A stretch of 64,000 bases of DNA from Kaistia dalseonensis. Lineage in GTDB: Bacteria; Pseudomonadota; Alphaproteobacteria; Rhizobiales; Kaistiaceae. Below, in pieces: positions 37,470-45,078 of the stretch. The notes below the pieces were generated by a model. It did not search any database. It saw only the letters and a list, made by a program, of their open reading frames with translations, and had not been told where the DNA came from. Positions within the stretch are counted from its first letter, which is position 1; each line of letters starts with the position of its first letter. Location: assembly GCF_030814715.1 (NCBI RefSeq), contig NZ_JAUSVO010000003.1, positions 62,001-126,000 on the forward strand, read 5' to 3'. A program made the translations under genes and the position numbers.

Positions 37470-37970
37470 TCAGGGGGCGCGTTCCGCCGCCCCGCCCAGC
37501 CCCTCGAGCGCGCCATCGTTCAGCGCGCACACCAGCACACGCGCCGGGTCAGCCGGCGCGGGCAGCGTGATCTGGTAGGGCTTCACGCGAACGAATCCGA
37601 ACGGGCCGTAATAGGGCTCGTCTCCGACCAGCAGCACCACGCTGTGGCCATGCTCTTTCGCGGCCGCGAGCGCCGTGCGCATCAGCGACTTGCCGGCGCC
37701 CCTGCCCTTCCAGCTTTCCACCACGGCGAGCGGGCCGAGCAGGATTGCGGGACGTCCGCCGATGCGGATCGGCGTCAGCCGTACGGAGCCGATCAGATCC
37801 AGCCCCGACTTCGCGACGAAGGAGAGATCGGAATCATGCGGCACGCCCTCGCGCAGCAGCGAGGCTGCCCGGGTGAAGCGGCCGGGCCCGAAGGCGTGCT
37901 CGTGCAGGGCCTCGATCGCAGGCGCGTCGTCGGCCTGTTCGGCCAGAATGGTGAAACTGTCGATTTTCAT
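37470..37970 (-). CDS. GNAT-family N-acetyltransferase
   Basis: 166 aa. Conserved acetyl-CoA site: LLGPLAVVESWKGRGAGKSLMRTALAAA (in parts; the R/Q-x-x-G-x-G motif is KGRGAGKSL). LLVGDEPYYGPFGFVRV is the YhbS-type C-terminal motif. Similar proteins acetylate small amines or protein N-termini; the substrate is unknown. ATG at 37970 (MKIDSFTIL) chosen over an upstream one 16 codons earlier. Convergent with the MoxR operon, 3 bases apart. Confidence 0.88.
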   Translation of the reverse strand: MKIDSFTILAEQADDAPAIEALHEHAFGPGRFTRAASLLREGVPHDSDLSFVAKSGLDLIGSVRLTPIRIGGRPAILLGPLAVVESWKGRGAGKSLMRTALAAAKEHGHSVVLLVGDEPYYGPFGFVRVKPYQITLPAPADPARVLVCALNDGALEGLGGAAERAP

Positions 37971-38201
37971 GAAAGGCGCATCTCGTCGGAGATCGGTAGC
38001 GGCGTCCGACGGGCGCACCGCGATCAGACTGGGCCGTGCCGGCGGACAAGCGAAAGAGCGGCAAAACGTGACACGCGGTCACGGCCGTTGCTTCGTCGTC
38101 GCAGGATCAGCCGCGGGGCCATGGATCAATCCGGTTTGGAACAAGCCGACATGAGAACGATCGCGCAATATCACGACCGGTCGGCACTGGTAAAGCGGCA
38201 A

Positions 38202-38741
38202 TCACCAATGATCGGATGGGGGATGGCCTTCGAGAATCTCGGCGAGCCGCCTGAGCGTGCTCGGCGTCGTCCCGTCCGGCAGCGCATGCGGATCGAAAAA
38301 GCCGGCATCGGCGATTTCACGATTCGGATAGACGGGCACATCGGCGAGGCTGAAGGCCCGGCAGACATAGAAGGCGATATGATCGCGCGGCCGGCGCCGG
38401 TTCCAATAGAAGCCGAACAAGGTCGGCGCGCCCTCGAGCGTGATGCCGCCTTCCTCGCGCAGTTCGCGCTTCAACGCATCGGACACGCTCTCCGACCGCT
38501 CGACGCCGCCGCCGGGAAAATACCAGCCGGGCATATAGGTGTGGCGGACCATGAACACATGTCCGCGCGAATCGATGCAGGCCGCTCTCACGCCGAGCGT
38601 CATGCCGCGCGTGAGCGGAGCGGCGAGGCCGCTGAGCCGGGCCAGAACGGACAGCAAGGTCGCACTCCTCGGTTCGGTATGGTGCGAGCTTGCCCGCAAT
38701 CGGTGGCGGAAATAAAGCGCCGCGCGCCGCCAAAGGGCCAT
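38202..38741 (-). CDS. NUDIX hydrolase
   Basis: 179 aa. A basic N-terminal segment of about 45 residues with a hydrophobic patch precedes the NUDIX fold. The Nudix box GGGVERSESVSDALKRELREEGGI spans about 77-100 and is complete, so hydrolysis of a nucleoside diphosphate derivative is expected. HTYMPGWYFP just before it is typical of the group seen in rhizobia. Substrate not predictable. Confidence 0.88.
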   Translation of the reverse strand: MALWRRAALYFRHRLRASSHHTEPRSATLLSVLARLSGLAAPLTRGMTLGVRAACIDSRGHVFMVRHTYMPGWYFPGGGVERSESVSDALKRELREEGGITLEGAPTLFGFYWNRRRPRDHIAFYVCRAFSLADVPVYPNREIADAGFFDPHALPDGTTPSTLRRLAEILEGHPPSDHW

Positions 38742-38894
38742 GCGCCGCCGGCATGGCAGCCGCGCCGGCTTCGGTGTGGCTAATTCGTCAGCAATAGACT
38801 AAACGATAGGCACTCAAGGCAGGTTTGTGAAACGCAAATCATGGCCCGTGGCTGTGTGTCATACCGACCGGCCGCGTACATCTGGAGAATTCCC

Positions 38895-39008
38895 ATGTTC
38901 CGCCTTCTGTTCGGTCGTCTCGGCGGCACGAACTATATCTGGTCGCCGGCCGTCGATTTTTCCGCCGCGCGCATCGCCGCCACGCTTGCGACTTTTAGCG
39001 CCCGCTAA
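38895..39008 (+). CDS. 37-aa peptide of unknown function
   Basis: A short frame MFRLLFGRLGGTNYIWSPAV followed by DFSAARIAATLATFSAR, with GGAG 8 bases before its ATG and a TAA stop. It is amphipathic, with a hydrophobic N-terminus and no clear TM segment. Just downstream a strong hairpin covers the start codon of the next gene, so this frame may act as a leader peptide or be an independent small protein. Codon use and Shine-Dalgarno support translation; conservation is untested. Confidence 0.45.
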   Translation: MFRLLFGRLGGTNYIWSPAVDFSAARIAATLATFSAR

Positions 39009-39032
39009 TCGCTAGTCCTTGCTGGACGATGG

Positions 39033-39062
39033 CATCGCCCTCGGCTAAGTCCGAGGGCGATG
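39033..39062 (+). promoter_or_regulatory. Hairpin enclosing the metallophosphoesterase start codon
   Basis: CATCGCCCTCGG and CCGAGGGCGATG form a perfect 12-bp stem with a 6-base loop (CTAAGT). The right arm includes both the GAGG Shine-Dalgarno-like stretch and the ATG (39060-39062) of the metallophosphoesterase, so the folded mRNA would block initiation. TTTATA follows, so it may also terminate transcripts of the 37-aa peptide gene. Confidence 0.65.
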
Positions 39063-39956
39063 TTTATACTGGCTCATCTCTCCGACCCGCATCTCGGCCC
39101 CCTGCCGCGACCGCGCACCTTGGAGCTCGTTTCCAAGCGGTTCCTCGGCTACGTCAACTGGCGTCGGGGGCGTATGCATTCGCTTGCCGGCCCCATTCTC
39201 GGCGGCCTGCTGGACGATCTCATCTCCAACAAGCCCGACCATATCGCCGTCACCGGCGATCTCATGAATATCGGCCTGCCCGGCGAGATCGTCGCGGCGC
39301 GCCAATGGCTGGAAACCTTCGGGCCACCCGACGTCATATCCGTCGTTCCCGGCAATCATGACGCCTATGTGCCCGGCTCGCTCAAGAAGGCGCTCGCGGC
39401 CTGGGCGCCCTATCTGACGGGCGATGGCGGCTCGCCGGCCGCCCGCGTCACCTTTCCCTATGTCCGCCGCCGTGGCCCGATTGCCGTGATCGCGCTTTCG
39501 AGCGCGCGCGCCACCGGCCCGTTCATGGCAACGGGTCATGCCGACGCGTCGAACCTCGTCAAGCTGCGCGAGGATCTCGCCAGTGCCAAGCGCGAAGGCC
39601 TCTTCCGCGTCGTGATGATCCACCACCCACCCATGGTCAACGCCACGACCTGGCACAAGCGCCTGATCGGTGCTGCGCGGATTCGAGCGGTCATTCGCGA
39701 TGTCGGCGCGGAACTCGTCCTGCATGGCCACACCCATGTCGACAGCTTCGCCGAGCTCGAAGGCCCGGACCAGCCAGTGCCGGTCGTGGGCGTGCCTGCC
39801 GCCTCGACCATCCCCGGTGGCCACAGGCCGGCCGCGCGCTACAATCTCTTCAAGATCAGTGGCGGGCCGGGTGCATGGCATTGCCACATGACCGAGCGCG
39901 GCTATCAGGGCCCCGGATCGAAGATCGAGGTCATACGCGAGCGGCGGATTTTCTAG
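39060..39956 (+). CDS. Metallophosphoesterase (calcineurin-like)
   Basis: 298 aa. Binuclear-metal motifs in order: D9 and H11 in AHLSDPHLGPL, GDL in AVTGDLMNIGL, GNHD in VVPGNHDAYVPG, HHPP in VMIHHPPMV and GHTH in LVLHGHTHVDS. Members hydrolyse cyclic nucleotides, phosphodiesters or lipid A precursors; the specific substrate is unknown. MFILAHLSDPHLG at 39060 is the family N-terminus even though the start codon lies inside a hairpin. Confidence 0.92.
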   Translation: MFILAHLSDPHLGPLPRPRTLELVSKRFLGYVNWRRGRMHSLAGPILGGLLDDLISNKPDHIAVTGDLMNIGLPGEIVAARQWLETFGPPDVISVVPGNHDAYVPGSLKKALAAWAPYLTGDGGSPAARVTFPYVRRRGPIAVIALSSARATGPFMATGHADASNLVKLREDLASAKREGLFRVVMIHHPPMVNATTWHKRLIGAARIRAVIRDVGAELVLHGHTHVDSFAELEGPDQPVPVVGVPAASTIPGGHRPAARYNLFKISGGPGAWHCHMTERGYQGPGSKIEVIRERRIF

Positions 39957-40099
39957 AGCTCTTCCGGGCGAAGTGGACAGCAGTCCGCGTCAAGACAATG
40001 CGCGACGCCCGACAGGGCGTCGGCAGAGGACGCAAATTTGCGATAAGCCCTCTGGTGAGGCGCATCTGTCGCAGGCGCGCATCTCAGCCGATATCGACC

Positions 40100-40714
40100 T
40101 CAGCCGACATGCACCCAGGCATAGCCGAGCAGGACGATGGCGCCGACCAATATACCGCCGAGAAAGGCCGATACGATCCAGCCCGGATGAATCGACGTAT
40201 GCGGCGCGGGCTCGGCCACGGCGCGGGCGAGGGGCGGCACGCCGCGCTCGGAACGCGCGGCCGGCTCGGGCTGCGCGATCCGCCTGGCGAGCCAATCCCC
40301 TTCGAGCGCGCGCTCGCGCTCGATAATGCGCTCGGCGACATATTGCGTCACGCAATCCGCCATATCGTCGATATTGGCGGTCTCCAGAATGACCGTCCGG
40401 CCGAAACGCGTATCCTTGAGAAAGCGATAGGTCCGCCGGTCGCGGGCCATCATGACGAAGGACGTCATGTCGACCCAGAAGCGCGGCTGGGTGCCGGCAG
40501 AGACCTGGAAAACGAACTGCTCGTCGCCCTCGGGCACTTCGGCGAACACACCGCGCAATTCGTCCGCGAGCATGTCGAGCCGTACACGCTCAGCCTCACG
40601 CAGTTCGACGACGACGTCCGTGCGCTCGGATTCGGCCACGCGCACCTTCCTGATCGCATCCGACAGGTTGCGAACATTGGAGGGCGTTCCGTTCCTTCCG
40701 CTGGCGTCGTTCAT
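40100..40714 (-). CDS. Hypothetical protein with C-terminal membrane anchor
   Basis: 204 aa. A soluble domain of about 120 residues starts with NLSDAIRKVRVAESERTDVVVE and continues with DMLADELRGVFAEVPEGDEQFVF, ILETANIDDMADCVTQYVAERI. A Pro/Ala/Arg linker and one TM helix near the C-terminus (PGWIVSAFLGGILVGAIVLL) follow, so it is a tail-anchored cytoplasmic protein. I do not recognise a named family. ATG 40714 (MNDASGRNG) chosen because the frame is open upstream across the divergent YbaK gene. Confidence 0.75.
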   Translation of the reverse strand: MNDASGRNGTPSNVRNLSDAIRKVRVAESERTDVVVELREAERVRLDMLADELRGVFAEVPEGDEQFVFQVSAGTQPRFWVDMTSFVMMARDRRTYRFLKDTRFGRTVILETANIDDMADCVTQYVAERIIERERALEGDWLARRIAQPEPAARSERGVPPLARAVAEPAPHTSIHPGWIVSAFLGGILVGAIVLLGYAWVHVG

Positions 40715-40817
40715 CAATTGACTCCCATTGGCCGCGAAGTTCTTTAGGCTTCTTCTATCAAAAACGGCTCGACAACGCACCATCGAACCGAGTCGGCACG
40801 ACAGATCGAGACGCCGC

Positions 40818-41294
40818 ATGAACGAACTCACCGGATCCGCGCGACGCGTCCTGGACGCCGCAGAAACCTTCGGGCTGTCCGTCACCGTGCGCACTATGCC
40901 CGAATCCACGCGGACGGCGGAAGAGGCCGCCGCCGCCTGCGGCTGTTCGGTTGGGGAAATCGTGAAATCGCTGGTCTTCCGGGGAACGCAGACGGGACGG
41001 CCGCTCCTGCTGCTGGTCTCGGGCGCCAATCGTGTCGATGAAGCGAAGGTCGCGGCCGCCATAGGCGAGCCGATCGAGCGACCGAACGCCGCCTTCGTCC
41101 GCGCGGCGACCGGCTTTGCCATCGGAGGCATTCCGCCTTTTGCTCACGCGACGCCGCTCGCGACATGGCTGGATGTGGATCTGCTCGCCTTTGAAACCGT
41201 CTGGGCAGCCGCGGGAACACCGCATGCCGTCTTCTCCGTGTCGCCATCGGCGCTCCGCGCCGCGCTCGCGGCGCCCGTCATGGCGATGCTCTGA
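40818..41294 (+). CDS. YbaK/EbsC-family aminoacyl-tRNA deacylase-like protein
   Basis: 158 aa. The YbaK fold is shown by ESTRTAEEAAAACGCSVGEIVKSLVF, LLLLVSGANRVDEAKVAAAIG and RAATGFAIGGIPPFAH. The family edits mischarged tRNA (Cys-tRNAPro for YbaK, Ala-tRNAPro for ProX). The conserved Lys in VKSLVF is present. The exact editing activity cannot be assigned. Start 40818 fits; divergent from the tail-anchored hypothetical gene. Confidence 0.88.
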   Translation: MNELTGSARRVLDAAETFGLSVTVRTMPESTRTAEEAAAACGCSVGEIVKSLVFRGTQTGRPLLLLVSGANRVDEAKVAAAIGEPIERPNAAFVRAATGFAIGGIPPFAHATPLATWLDVDLLAFETVWAAAGTPHAVFSVSPSALRAALAAPVMAML

Positions 41295-41349
41295 TCGGCA
41301 CGTCGCGCCGGCATGCGACGGCCCATTCGCTGCCGTGACGGCCGTCACA

Positions 41350-41385
41350 ATCAAATCGGCGTGCGAGATCAAATCGGCGTGCGAG
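41350..41385. repeat. Perfect 18-bp tandem duplication
   Basis: ATCAAATCGGCGTGCGAG occurs twice, back to back, 59 bases before the start of the peptide-binding protein gene. It could be a recent slippage event or a doubled binding site. Confidence 0.85.
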
Positions 41386-41443
41386 ACTTGAGATCGACCC
41401 AATTCTAGGGCTTATCGCCCCGTCCGGATCAGCCAGAGAGAGA

Positions 41444-43066
41444 ATGATGCGCCTCGCCAGCCCGAATGCTGCCGCCCGATCCACGCGCCCGATGATGACC
41501 GGCCCGCGCCTGTCTCTCGCCCTGGTCGCCGCGTTGCTGCTGGTCGGCGCGGCGCCGGCCACGGCTGATTCGATCTATCGGCGCGGCGTGACCGGCCCGA
41601 TCGAGACGCTCGATCCGCAAAAAGCGGCAACGGTCGACGAAAACACCATCCTGCTCGATCTGTTCGAGGGTCTGGTGACCATCGATGCGCAGGGCCGGCC
41701 CGTGCCGGGCGCCGCGGAAAGCTGGACGATTTCGCCGGATGGGCTGGTCTATACCTTCAAGCTGCGCGACGGGGCTCGCTGGTCAAATGGCGATCCGGTG
41801 AAGGCCGCCGATTTCGTCACCTCGTTCCAGCGCCTGTTCAGCCCGGCGACGGAAGCGACCGAGGACAGCCTGCTGCTCGTGATCAAGAATGCGGAGGCCG
41901 TCAAGGACGGCACCGCCAAGGCCGATACACTCGGCGTCAAGGCCATCGATCCGGCGACGCTCGAAATCACGCTGGAGCGCCCGACACCGACCTTCCTCGT
42001 CCGCCTGACGCTGCCGGCCGCCCTCCCCGTCAATGTCGCCTCGATCAAGACGCTCGGCGCGGATTTCGGCACCACGGGCAAGATCGTCTCGAATGGCCCC
42101 TATCGCCTCGCGGCGATCGACCGGAAGGACGGCTATATTCTCGCCAAGAACCCGCGCTTTGCCGCCGCCGACCAGGTCGCCATCGACAGCGTCGTCTATC
42201 GACCGTTCGAAAATGCCGGTGACTGTGTCGAGGCCTATCGAGCGGGCGAGGTCGAATCCTGCCCCGATGTGCCGACCGAGGCGCTCGGCGAGCTCAAGAC
42301 CGAGTTCGGGGCGGCGCTGCATCTCTCCCCCTATGCCGGCACCTATTTTCTCGTATTGAACACGGCGAAGAAGCCCTTCGACGATGTGCGCGTGCGGCAG
42401 GCGCTGTCCATGGCGATCGACCGCGAGGCGCTGGCGGAGACCGCCTGGTCGGGTGGCATGAGCCCCGCGACGACGCTGGTGCCGCCGGCGCTCTCGGGCC
42501 TGCCGCCGCTCTCGCTCGGGCCAATCGCCGTGCGGCGCGCCGAAGCGGCGACGCTGCTCGCCGAGGCCGGTATCAGCAAGACCAAGCCGCTCCGCCTGCA
42601 GATTCGCGTCGGCACCGGGCTCGCCCACGAAGAAACCGCCCGGCTGATCGTCGAGCAATGGAAGGCGATCGGCGTCGATGCGACGGTCCAGACCGAGCCC
42701 AATAACGAGCACTATGCCCGACTTCGGGACGGTGGCGACTATGACGTCGCGCGCGCAGGCTGGATCGTCGACGAGGCGGACCCGATCGACATGCTCTCCC
42801 TGCTCCGCGGCGACAATGTCCGCTTCAACTATGGCCGCTACAAAAGCGCCGCGTTCGATTCGCTGCTCGAAAAGGCCTCCGCCGAGCTCGACCCCACGTC
42901 CCGGACCAGGGAGCTGACCGAGGCACAGGCGCTCGTCGAGCGCGACGCGCCGGTCATTCCGCTGCTCAATTATGTCTCGTTGTCGCTGGTCTCGCCCAAG
43001 CTCACCGGCTGGCAGGACAATGTGCTCAATCTGCATCCAACCCGCTTCATCAGCCTGGCGGATTGA
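41444..43066 (+). CDS. Oligopeptide ABC transporter substrate-binding protein
   Basis: 540 aa, SBP_bac_5 family. A Sec signal peptide (hydrophobic LSLALVAALLLVGAAP, cleavage near ATADS) is followed by GPIETLDPQKAATVDENTILLDLFEGL and the conserved AESWTISPDGLVYTFKLRDGARWSNGDPV (in parts). These match OppA/MppA/DppA-type receptors for periplasmic peptides. No permease or ATPase genes are adjacent, so it is an orphan receptor here. Start is 41444 or an internal ATG at 41492-41495. Confidence 0.93.
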   Translation: MMRLASPNAAARSTRPMMTGPRLSLALVAALLLVGAAPATADSIYRRGVTGPIETLDPQKAATVDENTILLDLFEGLVTIDAQGRPVPGAAESWTISPDGLVYTFKLRDGARWSNGDPVKAADFVTSFQRLFSPATEATEDSLLLVIKNAEAVKDGTAKADTLGVKAIDPATLEITLERPTPTFLVRLTLPAALPVNVASIKTLGADFGTTGKIVSNGPYRLAAIDRKDGYILAKNPRFAAADQVAIDSVVYRPFENAGDCVEAYRAGEVESCPDVPTEALGELKTEFGAALHLSPYAGTYFLVLNTAKKPFDDVRVRQALSMAIDREALAETAWSGGMSPATTLVPPALSGLPPLSLGPIAVRRAEAATLLAEAGISKTKPLRLQIRVGTGLAHEETARLIVEQWKAIGVDATVQTEPNNEHYARLRDGGDYDVARAGWIVDEADPIDMLSLLRGDNVRFNYGRYKSAAFDSLLEKASAELDPTSRTRELTEAQALVERDAPVIPLLNYVSLSLVSPKLTGWQDNVLNLHPTRFISLAD

Positions 43067-43076
43067 TCAAACGAAA

Positions 43077-43101
43077 ATGGCCGGGCGATGAGCCCGGCCA
43101 T
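43077..43101 (-). terminator. Intrinsic terminator of the glycine-zipper lipoprotein gene
   Basis: ATGGCCGGGC and GCCCGGCCAT form a 10-bp perfect stem with a GATGA loop. Read leftward, the stem is followed by TTTCGTTT, giving a U-rich tract on that strand. It also ends the region after the convergent peptide-binding protein gene. Confidence 0.8.
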
Positions 43102-43127
43102 GATGATTGCCTGAAAGCTGATTGGGA

Positions 43128-43391
43128 TCAGCGGCAGGCGGTGTAGTGGCGCCGGCCCTGATTATCGACCCAGTAGCAGCGACCCGTCGCATCGGCGATG
43201 ATCGCGCCCGTGACGGCGCCCACGCCGGCACCGATAGCCGCCGCGCCGACCGAACCGCCCGCGACGCCGCCAATGGCAGCACCGGCCAGACCGCCGACCA
43301 CAGCGCCATCACCAGCGCGCGAGCCCGTGGTGCAACCAGCAGCCAGGGCACCGAGCAACGCCAAAGAAACGAGCGTCGTAGCTTTCTTCAT
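43128..43391 (-). CDS. Glycine-zipper lipoprotein
   Basis: 87 aa. Lipoprotein signal MKKATTLVSLALLGALAAGC with the lipobox Cys at residue 20. It is followed by a strongly glycine-zipper core (GAVVGGLAGAAIGGVAGGSVGAAAIGAGVGAVTGAI, in parts) and a short C-terminal end with two Cys (CYWVDNQGRRHYTACR). AGGAGG precedes the ATG. Such small outer-membrane lipoproteins (YMGG/SlyB-like) are envelope-stress associated; the role here is inferred. Confidence 0.88.
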   Translation of the reverse strand: MKKATTLVSLALLGALAAGCTTGSRAGDGAVVGGLAGAAIGGVAGGSVGAAAIGAGVGAVTGAIIADATGRCYWVDNQGRRHYTACR

Positions 43392-43657
43392 TTCCAAACA
43401 TCCTCCTGTCGACGATCGGCTCAACGAGCACACGCCATAACGAAATCCGCTATGGCGCAATGCCCCGCCTAACGTTCGGTTCCATATCCGCCAGCCGGGG
43501 GGCAATTCGGACACGATTTGGTTCATCCATTCGACGACGTCGACCGCCAGTCGCCTGAATCGAAATGCACCGTAGCCGTTCCGGCGAAAGCGGAGAAGAG
43601 GGCAATATGGTCCTCGGCTCCTGCACGGGCGATGCGGATGACGCCCGCTTCAGGCGC

Positions 43658-44950
43658 TCAGACGATGCCGCTGGACGAACCGCCGGTGGACGGACGCGCC
43701 GCAGCGACCTTCGCCCGATAGCCCGACGCGCGATAGACCGCGAGCGGATCGATGGCGCCGCCCTTGGCGAGACGGGCCTTGGCGAGGATCGGGCCGACAT
43801 CGGTGGTGAAGGCGCGCTTCAGCGTCTGGTTCGCCATCATGACGTCGTTGCCGTCCTGGTAGCCTTCCAGCGCCTTGCGGTCGACGAGGAGCGCCTGCGC
43901 ATAGGCGCGCAGGATCTCGATCGCGCTCGACATCAGGCTCTCGATCGGATCGGTCACATTGTGCGACTGGTCGATCATATAGGCCGGGTCGAAATTCTTG
44001 GCCTTGCGGGCCTCGGCGTCGATCAGCTCGTTGAAGACCAGGAAGAGCTGGAACGGGTTGATCGAGCCGGCGTCGAGATCGTCGTCGCCATACTTCGAAT
44101 CGTTGAAATGGAAGCCGGCGAGCTTCTCGAACTGGATCAGCCGAGCGACGATCATCTCGATATTGGTGTTCGGCGCGTGATGTCCGAGATCGACGAGCGA
44201 GAACGCCTTCGGACCGAGCTCCTTCGACACCAGGTAGCTGGAGCCCCAGTCCTGGATGATCGTCGAATAAAAGGCCGGCTCGTACATCTTGTGCTCGGTG
44301 AAGAGCCGCCAATCATCCGGGAGGGCCGCATAGACCGCCTTGGACGAGTCGAGATAGCGCTCGAACGCCCGGGTGAAATTGCCTTGGCCGGGGAAATTCG
44401 TGCCCTCGCCCGTCCAGATCGTCAGCGCCTTCGAGCCGATCGTCTTGCCGATCTCGATGCACTCGATGTTGTGGGCGATCGCCTGCTGGCGGACGGCCGG
44501 ATCGGTGTGCGAGAGCGAGCCGAACTTGTAGGAGAGCGGCGAATCCTTCGCATCGGCGAAGGTGTTCGAATTCATGGCGTCAAAGCCGAGGCCGAGCTGA
44601 TCGGCCTTCGCCTTCAACTCCTTCGGATCGGCCTTGTCCCACGGAATGTGCAGCGAGACATTCGGGGTGGCGCGCGTCAGCTGGTTGATGACGCCGCAAT
44701 CGTCGAGCTTCTCGAAGATGCCGCGCGGCTCGCCAGGACCTGCAAAGCGGGCAAAGCGCGTACCGCCCGTGCCCACGCCCCAGGAGGGAACTGCGACCGC
44801 GAAGGCGGCGACCTTCTTGGTGATCGCGTCGATATCGATGCCGCGACGATCGAGCTGCTCACCCAGCGACGAATAGTCATTGGCGAGCGCCGCGTCCTCG
44901 GCCTTGTTCTGGTCGGTGACGAATTCCGGTGAAATCGGAAGATCGGTCAT
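43658..44950 (-). CDS. rhaI: L-rhamnose isomerase (rhizobial RhaI type)
   Basis: 430 aa, TIM-barrel sugar isomerase converting L-rhamnose to L-rhamnulose. Recognised by PSWGVGTGGTRFARF, the metal-site stretches LTIWTGEGTNFPGQ and YEPAFYSTIIQDWGSS, and SLVDLGHHAPNTNIEMIVARL. It is the RhaI form of Rhizobium, not E. coli RhaA. Start MTDLPISPEFV at 44950. It follows rhaD on the same strand and is divergent from the rhaR operon. Confidence 0.93.
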   Translation of the reverse strand: MTDLPISPEFVTDQNKAEDAALANDYSSLGEQLDRRGIDIDAITKKVAAFAVAVPSWGVGTGGTRFARFAGPGEPRGIFEKLDDCGVINQLTRATPNVSLHIPWDKADPKELKAKADQLGLGFDAMNSNTFADAKDSPLSYKFGSLSHTDPAVRQQAIAHNIECIEIGKTIGSKALTIWTGEGTNFPGQGNFTRAFERYLDSSKAVYAALPDDWRLFTEHKMYEPAFYSTIIQDWGSSYLVSKELGPKAFSLVDLGHHAPNTNIEMIVARLIQFEKLAGFHFNDSKYGDDDLDAGSINPFQLFLVFNELIDAEARKAKNFDPAYMIDQSHNVTDPIESLMSSAIEILRAYAQALLVDRKALEGYQDGNDVMMANQTLKRAFTTDVGPILAKARLAKGGAIDPLAVYRASGYRAKVAAARPSTGGSSSGIV

Positions 44951-45078
44951 GTGGGGTCCTCCCCGAATTTGAACTGCTGAGAAAACTTCGTCAGACGAGA
45001 AGCGGCTGCGCCGGACCATCCGATGCGACCTCGCGAAAGGCAATATCAGAGAACCGGCGCAGCCGAATTCGCTGGATA

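Noticed and set aside
38827-39015. A 62-codon frame overlapping the 37-aa peptide
   Set aside because: Different frame, no Shine-Dalgarno, Arg/Pro/Ser-rich composition; the 37-aa frame is better supported.
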